A stretch of 63,948 nucleotides of DNA from Candidatus Syntrophosphaera thermopropionivorans (lineage in GTDB: Bacteria > Cloacimonadota > Cloacimonadia > Cloacimonadales > Cloacimonadaceae), in the NCBI RefSeq assembly GCF_004353895.1, contig NZ_SMOG01000007.1:1-63948 (forward strand). Reading direction: 5' to 3'. Under the pieces are notes generated by a model, which saw only the letters and a list, made by a program, of their open reading frames with translations, was not told where the DNA came from and did no database searches. Below are positions 27,152 through 36,220 of this stretch, one piece after another. A program made the translations under genes and the position numbers. Position 1 is the stretch's first letter. Each line of letters opens with the position of its first letter.

Positions 27152-27575
27152 TATATAATTCCTTTTCATCTCTGGCGTTGATTAAGGTAGTACGATTATT
27201 GTCATCACGTAAATATTCAGCTAAGACGCGTAATATTTTCATATACTCCTTGTTCAAATCCTGGGGAACAGCTATCATAAAGACTAATTGGACAGGTAAG
27301 TTATCCACACTCATAAAATCTAAGGGCTCATGTATAACACAAACAGCCATCTTCAGAGCAGTAACCGTCAAATCACGAGCATGAGGAATGGCAACGCCTC
27401 TTCCTATACCTGTACTCATAATCTCTTCGCGTCCTTTAACTGCTGCCAAAAATCTGTCTGGTTTATTCAAGCATCCACTTTCTGCTAATAAACCAACCAT
27501 ATAAGCTAAACAATCGTTTTTTGAATCAAAACTATTGACTATCTTTACTAATTCAGGCTCTATTAGTCTGTTCAT
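27102..27575 (-). CDS. PTS EIIA-Ntr-like phosphocarrier
   Basis: Start set at the Met in MNRLIEPELVKI because GGGGAG precedes it by 5 bases; 18 more codons are open upstream. The 157-aa protein fits the EIIA fructose/mannitol-Ntr family: GREEIMSTGIGRGVAIPHAR contains the phospho-accepting His, followed by DLPVQLVFMIAVP-like strands. Without sugar PTS genes nearby it probably acts in regulation. The upstream 439 bases separate it from the divergent ribH. Confidence 0.9.
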   Translation of the reverse strand: MNRLIEPELVKIVNSFDSKNDCLAYMVGLLAESGCLNKPDRFLAAVKGREEIMSTGIGRGVAIPHARDLTVTALKMAVCVIHEPLDFMSVDNLPVQLVFMIAVPQDLNKEYMKILRVLAEYLRDDNNRTTLINARDEKELYNEVQHIEETMVNALTI

Positions 27576-28014
27576 TGTCTCCCCATTTACAGATTTATCT
27601 CTTATTTTTTCAAACTCATATTCCGTCAATCAATTTCTATCTTTTGATAGATGAAACCTTATTACATCTATGCCGAAGTAATAATTAATCCTATCAACAT
27701 TTATTTACGTAACTAAGCGAAAAAAGCCACTTATCCTTAGTTTAAATAGACATTTAATAGTCCTATCTTACTGCATAATAAGATATATATAATCTCTTGT
27801 CTCGCACTTACCTCTCTCTTAGCTCTTTAAGCATAAAAGAGGCAGGAGAGAGCCAGGAGGGAGTAGGGTGAAAATCAATGAAAATATTACCAATAAGAAA
27901 TATATATATGACGGATAGCTAAAATCAGAGGTTAAAGATTTTACTTGAAAGAATAAGCTAAAGTAATAAAATGGTTAATAATAAATAATTAGCTTACTCA
28001 CAGGAGGTTATCAT
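27576..28014. other. Divergent intergenic region upstream of ribH
   Basis: No gene seen. A C/T-rich stretch at ~27820-27862 can fold (CTCTCTC with GAGAGAG, inner CTCTTT with AAAGAG). Part of it, read on the minus strand, matches 19 of 21 bases with AAGAGCTAAGGGAGAGCTAAG at ~3106 in the island. The ribH start has a strong AGGAGG (about 28003-28008). No FMN riboswitch core is visible. Confidence 0.4.
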
Positions 28015-28494
28015 ATGAAAGTTATACAGGGAAATCTGATTTCCAGAGAGTATCGGTTTGCTCTGGTGGTCAGTCGTTTTAATGAAATAGTGAGTCAAAA
28101 ATTGGTTGATGGAGCAATAGATTTTCTTCTTAGGCATAATGTAAAAGAAGAGGATATTGATATTATTTGGGTACCTGGGGCATTTGAAATACCTCAGGTG
28201 GCAAAAGTGGCAGTTCAACGCCGGGATATAGATGCCGTAATCTGTTTAGGTGCCGTGATTCGTGGTTCTACTCCTCATTTTGAATACATTGCTTCAGAAG
28301 TCAGTAAGGGAATTGCCCAGCTGGCTTTAAAGCAAGATAAGCCTGTAATCTTTGGTGTTTTGACTACTGACACTCTGGAACAAGCTCTGGAAAGAGCTGG
28401 AGCAAAGTCAGGTAATAAAGGCTATTATGCTGCCAGTGCGGCATTGGAAATGCTCAATCTGCTTTCGGAATTGAAAATTGGGACAGAGACGTAA
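28015..28494 (+). CDS. ribH: 6,7-dimethyl-8-ribityllumazine synthase
   Basis: 159 aa. It condenses the ribityl-aminopyrimidine with dihydroxybutanone phosphate in riboflavin synthesis and usually forms 60-mer or pentamer shells. Landmarks: [49 protein letters not shown] with the catalytic His, and [20 protein letters not shown]. The strong ribosome binding site AGGAGG fixes the start. nusB overlaps its end by 17 bases, as in many bacteria. Confidence 0.98.
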   Translation: MKVIQGNLISREYRFALVVSRFNEIVSQKLVDGAIDFLLRHNVKEEDIDIIWVPGAFEIPQVAKVAVQRRDIDAVICLGAVIRGSTPHFEYIASEVSKGIAQLALKQDKPVIFGVLTTDTLEQALERAGAKSGNKGYYAASAALEMLNLLSELKIGTET

Positions 28495-28948
28495 AGCTCG
28501 AGAACTTGCTGCTCAGACTCTTTATGCGCTATCTTTTCGGGAATTTAATCCTGAATACATAGAACACGAAATGTTAAATGTATATCCCGAAATTTTAGAA
28601 GAATTAGCCGAAGTGGATGGTTTAGCGAATTATTCTGAGGTTTTTGCTTTTGCTAATGATTTGGTTATGAACTATATCATACATCAGAAAGATATTGAAA
28701 AAGAGATAGAAAAGCACAGTGAAAACTGGACGATTTCAAGAATGTCCACGATGGATAGGAGCATTCTTTATATTGCTGTATATGAATTGATGTATACTGA
28801 TACACCTCCTCCGGTCATCATAAATGAAGCTCTGGAAATAGCAAAAAGATTTTGTGATAGAGCGACAGGAAAATTCTTAAATGGTGTTTTGGATGCAGTA
28901 AATAAAGATTTACAGGAAAGAGAGAAAATAGAGGGCAGCAAACTCTAA
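28478..28948 (+). CDS. nusB: Transcription antitermination factor NusB
   Basis: 156 aa from a TTG start inside the end of ribH. It opens with [17 protein letters not shown] and has the conserved end [28 protein letters not shown]. It binds boxA RNA with S10 during rRNA transcription. Slightly long for the family owing to the acidic middle. Confidence 0.95.
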   Translation: MGQRRKARELAAQTLYALSFREFNPEYIEHEMLNVYPEILEELAEVDGLANYSEVFAFANDLVMNYIIHQKDIEKEIEKHSENWTISRMSTMDRSILYIAVYELMYTDTPPPVIINEALEIAKRFCDRATGKFLNGVLDAVNKDLQEREKIEGSKL

Positions 28949-28953
28949 GTTTT

Positions 28954-29853
28954 ATGGATAGCAATAGTAAAATTAAATGCTCCTTAGGTGTTTTTGCTTA
29001 TAATGAAGCAGAAAATATAATACCTTTACTTGAGGCACTGGTCAATCAGAAACTGGAGAAAGTAGAAATTGAAGAAATAATTGTAGTTTCCAGTGGTAGC
29101 ACGGATGGCACGGATGAATTGGTTACTCAATTTGCAGAGACCCATCCTCAGGTTCGGTTGATTCGTCAGGCAAAAAGAGAAGGTAAATCCAGTGCTATCA
29201 ATCTATTTATAAAAGAGGCAAAATCTGATATTTTGGTGGTAATTTCTGGAGATGTTATTCCTGCTCCCACCACTATAGAAAAACTGGTTTCTACCTTTGA
29301 AGACCTAACTATTGGAGCAACAGGTGGCAGACCGATTCCCGTAAATGACGATAAAAGTTTTATGGGATTTGCCGTCCACTTACTCTGGAGATTGCACCAT
29401 CGGATGGCGCTAATTTCGCCTAAGTTAGGGGAAATGATTGCCTTCCGTAAAGTGATGGATTCTATTCCTTCAGATTCAGCTGTAGATGAAGCCAGCATAG
29501 AAGCTATAGTTCAATCCCAGGGATATAAACTAAAATATATCCCGGATGCAATTATCAAAAATAAAGGTCCACTCAATCTCAAAGATTTCATAAAACAAAG
29601 AAGACGCATTCAGAATGGTCATCTCTGGCTAAAAAAGAAACAAAACTATGAGGTTTCCTCGCAGGATATGGGAACTCTTGTCAAAGTTGTCCTAAAAGAA
29701 ATAAGAGAATATCCTTCCACTGCTTTTAAAGTCATAGCTGTGATGGCACTGGAAGCTTTTTGTCGCTTACTCGGTAGTTTTGATTTTTATGTGAAAAAGA
29801 AAAATCCTTTTACCTGGGACATCGCTCGTTCCACAAAAAATCTTCACCATTGA
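28954..29853 (+). CDS. GT2 glycosyltransferase
   Basis: 299 aa with a GT-A fold: FAYNEAENIIPLLEAL, VVSSGSTDGTDEL, a metal-binding-type SGDVIPAP in place of DxD, the acceptor-side DEASIEAIV, and QRRRIQNGHLWL in the position of the QxxRW motif. There are no clear membrane spans except a weak C-terminal hydrophobic stretch. It is followed by a radical SAM gene 16 bases on, so the two may modify the same surface glycan or peptide. Substrate unknown. Confidence 0.9.
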   Translation: MDSNSKIKCSLGVFAYNEAENIIPLLEALVNQKLEKVEIEEIIVVSSGSTDGTDELVTQFAETHPQVRLIRQAKREGKSSAINLFIKEAKSDILVVISGDVIPAPTTIEKLVSTFEDLTIGATGGRPIPVNDDKSFMGFAVHLLWRLHHRMALISPKLGEMIAFRKVMDSIPSDSAVDEASIEAIVQSQGYKLKYIPDAIIKNKGPLNLKDFIKQRRRIQNGHLWLKKKQNYEVSSQDMGTLVKVVLKEIREYPSTAFKVIAVMALEAFCRLLGSFDFYVKKKNPFTWDIARSTKNLHH

Positions 29854-29869
29854 GGTAGATTTTATAATA

Positions 29870-30952
29870 ATGATAAAATTAATGTTTCAAATGATAGGCT
29901 GCTGGCTGATGAAGCATCTTGGTTTTCCTCGTGTCCTGCCTATCAATTATACCGTTAGCTTGCTCTATACCTGCAATTCTCGCTGTAGCACCTGTAATAT
30001 CTGGAAAAAGAAAGCCAAAAACTTTACCGTTGAAGAATATAAAAAGACCTTTCAGAAAATTGGTAAAGCTCCTTACTGGATAACTTTCAGTGGAGGTGAA
30101 CCTTTCTTACGGAGTGATATTGTAGAGGTAGTTACCACGATTTACAATATTTCTCGTCCTCATATAATGAATATTCCCACTAATGGTATCTTGACCAATG
30201 TGATAGTAGATAAAGTTGCGGCTATCGCTAAAGCTTGCCCTAAAGCACAACTGGTGGTAAATATCTCTATTGATGGGTTGGAAGAACAGCACGATGCTAT
30301 ACGTAATGTGCCAGGTAATTATCAGAAAGCAGTGGCAACTTTTCATAAATTAAAGGCTTTGAATCTTCCTAATTTGCAGGTGGGTATCCATACTGTTATA
30401 TCAAAGTTTAATGTGGATAATTTTCCTGCTATTGCCAGTGGACTGATGCAATTGAATCCTGATTCTTATATAACGGAAATAGCAGAAGAGAGAGTTGAAC
30501 TGGACACTATTGGCTCGGATATAACTCCCTCATTGGTTGCCTATAAATCCGCAATTGATTATCTTATTCACCGGATAAAGAATGAGAAATATAAGGGTAT
30601 GGCAAAAATCACGATGGCTTTTAGGATTGAGTATTATAATCTGGTGAAAAAGATTTTGAGGGATAAAAAGCAAGTTATTCCTTGTTATTCTGGAGTTGCT
30701 TCAGCGCAGATATCTCCTGATGGTGAAATCTGGACTTGTTGTATTAAAGCCAAATCTCTCGGTAATCTCAGGAAACATAATTACAATTTTCGGGAAATTT
30801 GGTTCAGTCCAGAAGCAGAACTTGAACGCAGGTCTATCCATAAAAAGGAATGCTACTGTCCTCTTGCTAATGCTGCCTATACCAATATGTTGATGAATAT
30901 ACCAACTTTATTCCGCGTTTTCTGGCGTAGTTTTATTAAATGGTGGAGTTAA
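29870..30952 (+). CDS. Radical SAM protein with SPASM-like C-terminus
   Basis: 360 aa. The SAM cluster CNSRCSTC (CxxxCxxC) is at ~36-43, followed by the SAM-binding FSGGEPFLR. A Cys-rich tail (PCYSG, WTCCIKA, KKECYCPLANA) could bind one or two additional clusters, as in SPASM/Twitch enzymes. The N-terminus is hydrophobic enough for membrane association. It sits between a GT2 gene and a PP2C-like/propeller gene with nearly no spacing. No precursor peptide is visible nearby; the reaction is unknown. Confidence 0.9.
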   Translation: MIKLMFQMIGCWLMKHLGFPRVLPINYTVSLLYTCNSRCSTCNIWKKKAKNFTVEEYKKTFQKIGKAPYWITFSGGEPFLRSDIVEVVTTIYNISRPHIMNIPTNGILTNVIVDKVAAIAKACPKAQLVVNISIDGLEEQHDAIRNVPGNYQKAVATFHKLKALNLPNLQVGIHTVISKFNVDNFPAIASGLMQLNPDSYITEIAEERVELDTIGSDITPSLVAYKSAIDYLIHRIKNEKYKGMAKITMAFRIEYYNLVKKILRDKKQVIPCYSGVASAQISPDGEIWTCCIKAKSLGNLRKHNYNFREIWFSPEAELERRSIHKKECYCPLANAAYTNMLMNIPTLFRVFWRSFIKWWS

Positions 30953-30953
30953 T

Positions 30954-32330
30954 ATGCTGACTATACAAAGTAAATTTGATTCTTATCCTCAGAGTATGTG
31001 TGAATACCGCGCTTCCAAAGATGGACGCTATGGCTGGTTTCTCTGCACTACTCATCAAGAAAATAATGTGGTTCTGGAAGAAATTCAAGCAGAAATAAAA
31101 CTGGAAATACTCAATGCTAATGTGCTGGATATAAGCAAACTGGAAGTAGAAAATTGGATGCAGCATTTCTTTTCTGAACTACATTGGAAGCTACACGGTA
31201 GATTCCTTAAAACAGACTTACGGGAAAAAGGGATTTCACTCTTCTTTGCTGTCCTTTTTGACTGCGATTTGTATTTCGTTCAATTTGGGAGAGTATTTTG
31301 TGCTCTAACGAAAGGTAAAAAACTTGAGACCATAGGAAAGAACTGGAAAAATTATCATATCCAATCTTTAAATGAGCTCAATCTTCTGGGCTGGTCTGAA
31401 GGTGATATCAAAGTCAAAACTTATAAATGTCATATCCCTGAAAATGAAAACTTTATCGTGTTACCCGGCAATATTGCCAGCCAGATTTTCAATGAAAAGA
31501 CCGATGTGCAAAGTATTATCCCGCTAATTGAAACTCATAGTGCAAGTCCTGGTGCTATGTGGCTCATACTTAAAAACACACCGCTTTTACATAAACCGCC
31601 TAAAAGAAAATTAACCCGATTGGAAATAACTACGCTCTTGCTTCTTTTGGGGACCGTTTTAGCTATTATTTATATGATATTCGGTAATAGGATAATTGAT
31701 GTAATGTTGCATCGCACGGAAAAAGAAGTAGAAACTACTCAGATAAAAGCCAGCACGGTTATTCTGGAAAATTTGGGGAAAGTGGTAAATGCTCCAGCCC
31801 GTAGTATTGAATTACAACCCGATTGGAATGCTGAACTGCCCTATGAAATAACCGCACCCCCTGCTTTTGACCAGCAGAAGCTTTATCTGGTATCTGCCAA
31901 TAACCTCTATGTCTATCAATTAAAGACTCGCTCCCCGCTCTGGCAAAAAGCTTTAGAGGATTCCATACTTTCAATCCATCCCACTCCTTTCGGATTGGAA
32001 CTCTATCTATCCAACAATAAGATGATTGCCATAGATGAGAAAGGGAATCTTAAATGGACATTAACTTTAGCTGCTAATGTGGAAAGTAGTCCCCACCTTG
32101 ATCTTATCGTTATAACTCCGAAAAAGGATAGAAGAATAGACCGTAGTATAACTGTGGTTCCTTTAGAAAGGGGTATCAGTGTGCTGGATAGTCAACAAGG
32201 TTTGGTTATGAGTGAGCTTCTGCTTAAAGAAAAATTGCTCTATTTATCCGATTATGATGATTATAATAACTGTTTCTATGCGATTGTGGGAAATAAATTG
32301 GTCTGTATCAAATTAAATGTAGTGAATTAA
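30954..32330 (+). CDS. PP2C-like / membrane span / propeller-like fusion
   Basis: 458 aa, not assigned to a named family. The first ~220 residues resemble a worn PP2C-type phosphatase core (SLFFAVLFDCDLYFVQFGRVFCALTKGKK, later VLPGN) but I see no metal-binding Asp pair, so activity is doubtful. One membrane span lies at ~225-245 (LLLLGTVLAIIYMIFGN). The outer part (~290-458) has PQQ/YVTN-like strands: PAFDQQKLYLVSANNLYVYQ, LYLSNNKMIAIDEKGNLKW. A cytoplasmic pseudophosphatase coupled to an extracytoplasmic sensor is a reasonable guess. It begins right after the radical SAM stop. Confidence 0.6.
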   Translation: MLTIQSKFDSYPQSMCEYRASKDGRYGWFLCTTHQENNVVLEEIQAEIKLEILNANVLDISKLEVENWMQHFFSELHWKLHGRFLKTDLREKGISLFFAVLFDCDLYFVQFGRVFCALTKGKKLETIGKNWKNYHIQSLNELNLLGWSEGDIKVKTYKCHIPENENFIVLPGNIASQIFNEKTDVQSIIPLIETHSASPGAMWLILKNTPLLHKPPKRKLTRLEITTLLLLLGTVLAIIYMIFGNRIIDVMLHRTEKEVETTQIKASTVILENLGKVVNAPARSIELQPDWNAELPYEITAPPAFDQQKLYLVSANNLYVYQLKTRSPLWQKALEDSILSIHPTPFGLELYLSNNKMIAIDEKGNLKWTLTLAANVESSPHLDLIVITPKKDRRIDRSITVVPLERGISVLDSQQGLVMSELLLKEKLLYLSDYDDYNNCFYAIVGNKLVCIKLNVVN

Positions 32331-33001
32331 TGAAAAAATATACACTTATTCTCATTATTCTTTCACTTTTTGCCCTGCTATCTGCTGTTATAGGCAATGC
32401 TTCTCAAATAGGTTTTGCCCGTCTACAATATGATGGAGGTGGAGATTGGTATAATGACCCGGAAGTCCTGCCTAATCTTGCCAGATATGTAAATTCAGTT
32501 TTAAATACCAATTTTCCTATAGAACAGAGTGTGGTTAAAGCCAGTGACCCTAAATTATATGATTATCCCTTTGTTTATATGACTGGTCACGGAAATATTC
32601 GCTGGTCCGAGCAAGAAGTGCAAAACTTAAGAAACTGGATGCTAAGAGGTGGTTTTCTCTATGCTGATGATGATTATGGAATGGATACCGCTTTTAGAAG
32701 AGAAATAAAGAGAGTATTTCCAGAGTATGAGCTGGTTGAACTGGATAGCAGATTCCCTCTTTTTACCTGTTTCTATGACTTCAGCTCTGGCTTACCCAAG
32801 ATTCACGAACACGATGGTAAACCTCCTCAAGCTTTTGGCATCTTTGATGATAATGGAAGGTTAATGTGTCTGTATACTTATGAAACTAATATTAGCGATG
32901 GCTGGGCAGATCCTTACACTCATAATGACCCGGAAGAAGTGCGAGAAACAGCCTTAAAATTTGGTTGTAATATCATCTATTATCTTTTCTGTAGAGGCTA
33001 A
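32330..33001 (+). CDS. DUF4159 exported protein
   Basis: 223 aa with a signal peptide (FALLSAVIG). The DUF4159 core is plain: IGFARLQYDGGGDWYNDPEVLPNLARY, FVYMTGHGNIRWSEQEVQNLRNWMLRGGFLYADDDYG, and a late EVRETALKFGCNIIYYL. The fold is thought to be glutamine-amidotransferase-like. Its ATG shares a base with the stop of the preceding gene. Confidence 0.85.
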   Translation: MKKYTLILIILSLFALLSAVIGNASQIGFARLQYDGGGDWYNDPEVLPNLARYVNSVLNTNFPIEQSVVKASDPKLYDYPFVYMTGHGNIRWSEQEVQNLRNWMLRGGFLYADDDYGMDTAFRREIKRVFPEYELVELDSRFPLFTCFYDFSSGLPKIHEHDGKPPQAFGIFDDNGRLMCLYTYETNISDGWADPYTHNDPEEVRETALKFGCNIIYYLFCRG

Positions 33002-33002
33002 A

Positions 33003-33743
33003 ATGCGAATCTGCGTTGTTTCCGATATGCACTATCCCTATCAAATGCTTGATGAAAGAGATAAAGAAAATGCAGAACTGGTGCTCTCTTTTTTAACTGA
33101 AGCAAGGCGAAATTATGATATGCTGGTGCTGAACGGTGATATTTTTGACCTCTGGTTTGATTGGAAATATACCATTATAAAACAATACTTTCCCTTATTA
33201 CATCGTCTCGCTGCCATTCAAGATGAAGGCTGTCAATTAGTAATGATTAGTGGTAATCATGATTTCTGGTTTAACGATTTTTTTCAGAAATATCTGCCTA
33301 TACCCATCTATGACGAAAACTACAACCTTATTGCCGATGGGAAGAAAATACTCTTTACCCATGGAGATTTACATCCTGAATATGATGTCCGCTATAAGTT
33401 ATTCCGTCGTTTAATTAGATTTGGCGGAATAAAGAAAATATTTTCCTGGTTTCATCCAGATTTTTCTCTGGCTATGGCAGCGAGATTAACTCGTTCCAGC
33501 AGAATGAAAAATTTTATGCAACCTAAAAAAACTGTTGGTTTGAAAAAATATGCAAAGTATATTATTACTAAAGAAAAATATGATTATGTGTGTATGGGAC
33601 ATAGTCATCAACCTGAGATACAAGAGATAGAAAATGGTAAATACATAAATACAGGTGATTGGACTCGTCATCACACCTATGTGGAAATCATAGATGGGAT
33701 GGTTGAAATTAGGCAATATAAAATAAAGGAGATAGGAAAATGA
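33003..33743 (+). CDS. lpxH: UDP-2,3-diacylglucosamine diphosphatase-type metallophosphoesterase
   Basis: Start placed at ATG 33003 (MRICVVSDMHYPY), two bases after the previous stop; the frame is open 14 codons further upstream. 246 aa with the calcineurin-like metal motifs DMHYP, NGDIFDLWFDWK, GNHDFWF, THGDLH and GHSHQPEI-NTGDW. This pattern matches LpxH, which makes lipid X in lipid A synthesis, fitting an outer membrane bacterium. The gene symbol is moderately supported; another phosphoesterase of the family cannot be excluded. Confidence 0.8.
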   Translation: MRICVVSDMHYPYQMLDERDKENAELVLSFLTEARRNYDMLVLNGDIFDLWFDWKYTIIKQYFPLLHRLAAIQDEGCQLVMISGNHDFWFNDFFQKYLPIPIYDENYNLIADGKKILFTHGDLHPEYDVRYKLFRRLIRFGGIKKIFSWFHPDFSLAMAARLTRSSRMKNFMQPKKTVGLKKYAKYIITKEKYDYVCMGHSHQPEIQEIENGKYINTGDWTRHHTYVEIIDGMVEIRQYKIKEIGK

Positions 33744-34594
33744 AACAATTTCCTGGTATCAGTGCTATGATTATGTTGGTTCTGGCTTTTAGTTTAGTCC
33801 TGGTAAATTGTAATGCCAGCAAAACTGAATCCTCAGAATCGGATGCGTTAGGAGGGCAAAAAGACCTTACCGCCAAAAAAATAACCGCTATTATAGAGAC
33901 CAATTATGGCAATATTGAGCTGGAACTCTGGCCAGATATGGCACCTAAAACAGTGGATAACTTTGTTAAATTGAGCAAGGAAGGTTTTTATGATGGCACT
34001 TATTTTCATCGTGTAATTCCTGATTTTATGATTCAAGGTGGCGATCCCAATACTAAAGATAAGGACCGTTCTAATGATGGAATGGGAGGTCCCGGTTATC
34101 AATTTGAAGATGAATGCTATATTATAGGTGAGGAAATTAAAGGAATGGACAATGATGAAGACACAGCAATGTTGGTCTGGGACCATTTGATTGTGCCTTA
34201 TATGCAGAGAGAAGAAAATCCGAAAAAAGAGCTAATGGATATTGCCCAGGAAGTAGTTGAAACACAAAGTCCAGAACCTATGTATGGTAAAACTATAGAA
34301 TGGTATCAAACGATGACGGGAATTAGTACTCCAATTCATAAACAGGTTTTGAAGTCTCCGGTCCTCTATTCTTATATCTGTATGGCAAATGCTGGACCTA
34401 ATACTAATGGTTCTCAGTTCTTTATTGTGACTAAGAAAGATGGCACTCCTTGGTTAAATGGGAGGCATACTGTCTTTGGTAAAGTAGTAAATGGTATGGA
34501 TGTTGTTCACAAGATAGAAAACCTTCCCCGGGATAGCAATGATAATCCCTTAGAAGGTAATCAAGCTTTTATTAATAAGATAATAATTCCCTGA
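33740..34594 (+). CDS. Cyclophilin-type peptidyl-prolyl isomerase lipoprotein with insertion
   Basis: 284 aa. The signal ends in LVNC, a lipobox, so the enzyme is probably membrane-anchored in the periplasm. Cyclophilin motifs: ELELWPDMAPKTVDNFVKLS, YFHRVIPDFMIQGGDPN, then MANAGPNTNGSQFFIVT and NGRHTVFGKVVNGMDVV. Between the two halves, residues ~125-215 are an acidic, helical insertion absent from ordinary cyclophilins, perhaps a client-binding flap. Overlaps the previous gene by 4 bases. Confidence 0.93.
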   Translation: MKQFPGISAMIMLVLAFSLVLVNCNASKTESSESDALGGQKDLTAKKITAIIETNYGNIELELWPDMAPKTVDNFVKLSKEGFYDGTYFHRVIPDFMIQGGDPNTKDKDRSNDGMGGPGYQFEDECYIIGEEIKGMDNDEDTAMLVWDHLIVPYMQREENPKKELMDIAQEVVETQSPEPMYGKTIEWYQTMTGISTPIHKQVLKSPVLYSYICMANAGPNTNGSQFFIVTKKDGTPWLNGRHTVFGKVVNGMDVVHKIENLPRDSNDNPLEGNQAFINKIIIP

Positions 34595-34603
34595 AATTGA
34601 GCT

Positions 34604-35053
34604 ATGTCACGCACCTCAGAATCTGCCTTACAACAAGAGATACTTTCCTGGATTAGACAGAACCAGTATGTGTATCTGGCGACAGTAGATAAAAGGCAAC
34701 CTCATGTTAGGCCTATGGTTATGTTTGTTTTTGATGACCGCTTTTTCTTTGTTACCTTCACTGGAGATGCTAAAGTTAATCAGATAGCAAATAATAAATG
34801 GGTTGAGGTGTGTGTTCCTTTGCATGAATCAGGTAATACAGGCTATATTCGTTTAACGGGCGTGGCTCATATTGTAAAAAATCCAGCTCTGAAAGCAGAA
34901 GCGGCAGAACAGTGTTTTTTCTTTGATGAATATTTTCGTGGTTATGATGACCCTGATTATACATTGATAGAATTTATGCCTGAAACTGCAGAATATCTTC
35001 GTCCTGGGGAACGTTATAGCCAGACTTGTAATTTAAAAAGATATAGCGGATAA
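34604..35053 (+). CDS. Pyridoxamine-phosphate-oxidase-like flavin protein
   Basis: 149 aa with the split-barrel PNPOx-like pattern: QNQYVYLATVDKRQPHVRPM, then DDRFFFVTFTGDAKVNQIANNKWVEV and YIRLTGVAHIV. Such small proteins bind FMN or F420 and reduce varied substrates. Nothing in sequence or context names the substrate. Last gene before the terminator at 35089. Confidence 0.85.
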   Translation: MSRTSESALQQEILSWIRQNQYVYLATVDKRQPHVRPMVMFVFDDRFFFVTFTGDAKVNQIANNKWVEVCVPLHESGNTGYIRLTGVAHIVKNPALKAEAAEQCFFFDEYFRGYDDPDYTLIEFMPETAEYLRPGERYSQTCNLKRYSG

Positions 35054-35088
35054 ATTATCTCATTAATAGATGAATCGCTTCAGAAAAG

Positions 35089-35116
35089 AAGGGGGTAGGT
35101 AATACCCCCTTTTCTT
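35089..35116 (+). terminator. Rho-independent terminator
   Basis: A perfect 9-bp stem AAGGGGGTA / TACCCCCTT with a 5-base loop, followed by TTCTT. Closes the ribH-to-PNPOx stretch. Confidence 0.9.
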
Positions 35117-35204
35117 ATAGATTAGAATTGACGCAATAACCATACTTATAATTATTGTTTATAATTAGTAATAAAAAATCATAAAATAATAAGGAGCTTA
35201 GAGA

Positions 35205-35381
35205 ATGGCAAAAAATCATCGTGGAAAAGGTCTTAAAAACCTACCTAATCATGGAAGAGGAGAATGTCCAGTATGTCATCGTACTGGGGTTAAATTGCTT
35301 TACGAAGTTAAGGTTGGAGAACAAACTCATAAAGTCTGCAAAAACTGCAAACAATCTGCAGCACAAAAACTTAGTGCCTGA
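35205..35381 (+). CDS. Small zinc-ribbon protein
   Basis: 58 aa from ATG 35205 with AAGGAG about 8 bases before it. It starts MAKNHRGKGLKNLPNHGRGE and carries two CxxC knuckles, CPVC and CKNC, about 24 residues apart, spaced to bind one zinc. The very basic N-terminus suggests RNA or ribosome contact. It lies as a single gene between two terminators, just before rsmA. Confidence 0.8.
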   Translation: MAKNHRGKGLKNLPNHGRGECPVCHRTGVKLLYEVKVGEQTHKVCKNCKQSAAQKLSA

Positions 35382-35404
35382 ATAAATATCTAACTTTCTT
35401 CAGA

Positions 35405-35428
35405 CTGTCTTTAGAGACAGATTAATTT
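35405..35428 (+). terminator. Weak terminator hairpin
   Basis: Stem CTGTCT-TTAG-AGACAG (35405-35420) followed by ATTAATTTT, between the zinc-ribbon gene and rsmA. Six pairs only; may be leaky. Confidence 0.5.
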
Positions 35429-35446
35429 TCCGTAAGGGACAATAAC

Positions 35447-36220
35447 TTGAGACCTACTAAAGCGCTGGGTCAGCATTTCCTGAAAGAACCTGCTATAGCT
35501 GAAGAAATGGTAAAATTGGCTGAGATTAGTTCTGAGGATAGAGTCTGGGAAATAGGTCCAGGTAAAGGAATATTAACTCAAGCTTTATTGGCAAAAGGAT
35601 GCAAACTTACCGCTTTTGAACTGGATGATAGATTAGAACCCTTGCTTAAAAATGAGTTTGGTGATAAAATTGAACTCAAGATGGTAGATGTTTTACAAAT
35701 AGATTGGGAATTGGAGCTAAAAAAGGAATCTACTCCCGTTAAATTAGTAGCTAATATTCCTTATAATATCACTTCACCCCTTTTAGAAAAGCTGGAAGAA
35801 TATCATTCCTACTTTAGTTCTATCACTTTAATGCTTCAAGAAGAAGTTGCTGAAAGAATTTGTGCTATTCCTGGAACTAAAGCTTACGGTTTGATGACTC
35901 TTCGTTTGCAGAGAATATTTGATTCTTCTATCCTTATCAAAGTACCACGAGAATACTTTGAACCTATCCCTAAAGTCAATTCCGCGGTAGTTTCTTTGAG
36001 ACCAAGTGCCAAACCTGCAGAGATACCTGATCTGGACAAATATTTAACGGTGCTGGAAACCGCCTTTGCACACCGGAGAAAAACCTTACGTAATAATCTT
36101 CTGCATTTAACTGACCGAGACCATTTGGCTCAGATTCAAGAAGAAACTGGCATTGATTTAAATCGTAGAGGTGAAACCCTCAGTGAAGCTGAATTTATCA
36201 CTCTTAGTCGTTATCTTTAG
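35447..36220 (+). CDS. rsmA: 16S rRNA dimethyladenosine transferase
   Basis: 257 aa from a TTG start (RPTKALGQHFLKEP follows). KsgA/RsmA dimethylates two adenosines in the 3'-terminal hairpin of 16S rRNA. Seen: SAM motif VWEIGPGKGILTQALL, acidic ELDDRLEP, the catalytic NIPYNITSPLL (the N-L-P-Y type motif), and FEPIPKVNSAVVSL. The 3' end overlaps the next gene by 50 bases. Confidence 0.97.
   Translation: MRPTKALGQHFLKEPAIAEEMVKLAEISSEDRVWEIGPGKGILTQALLAKGCKLTAFELDDRLEPLLKNEFGDKIELKMVDVLQIDWELELKKESTPVKLVANIPYNITSPLLEKLEEYHSYFSSITLMLQEEVAERICAIPGTKAYGLMTLRLQRIFDSSILIKVPREYFEPIPKVNSAVVSLRPSAKPAEIPDLDKYLTVLETAFAHRRKTLRNNLLHLTDRDHLAQIQEETGIDLNRRGETLSEAEFITLSRYL

Noticed and set aside
27576-28014. 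FMN riboswitch before ribH
   Set aside because: The conserved FMN core words are absent here and also upstream of ribD.
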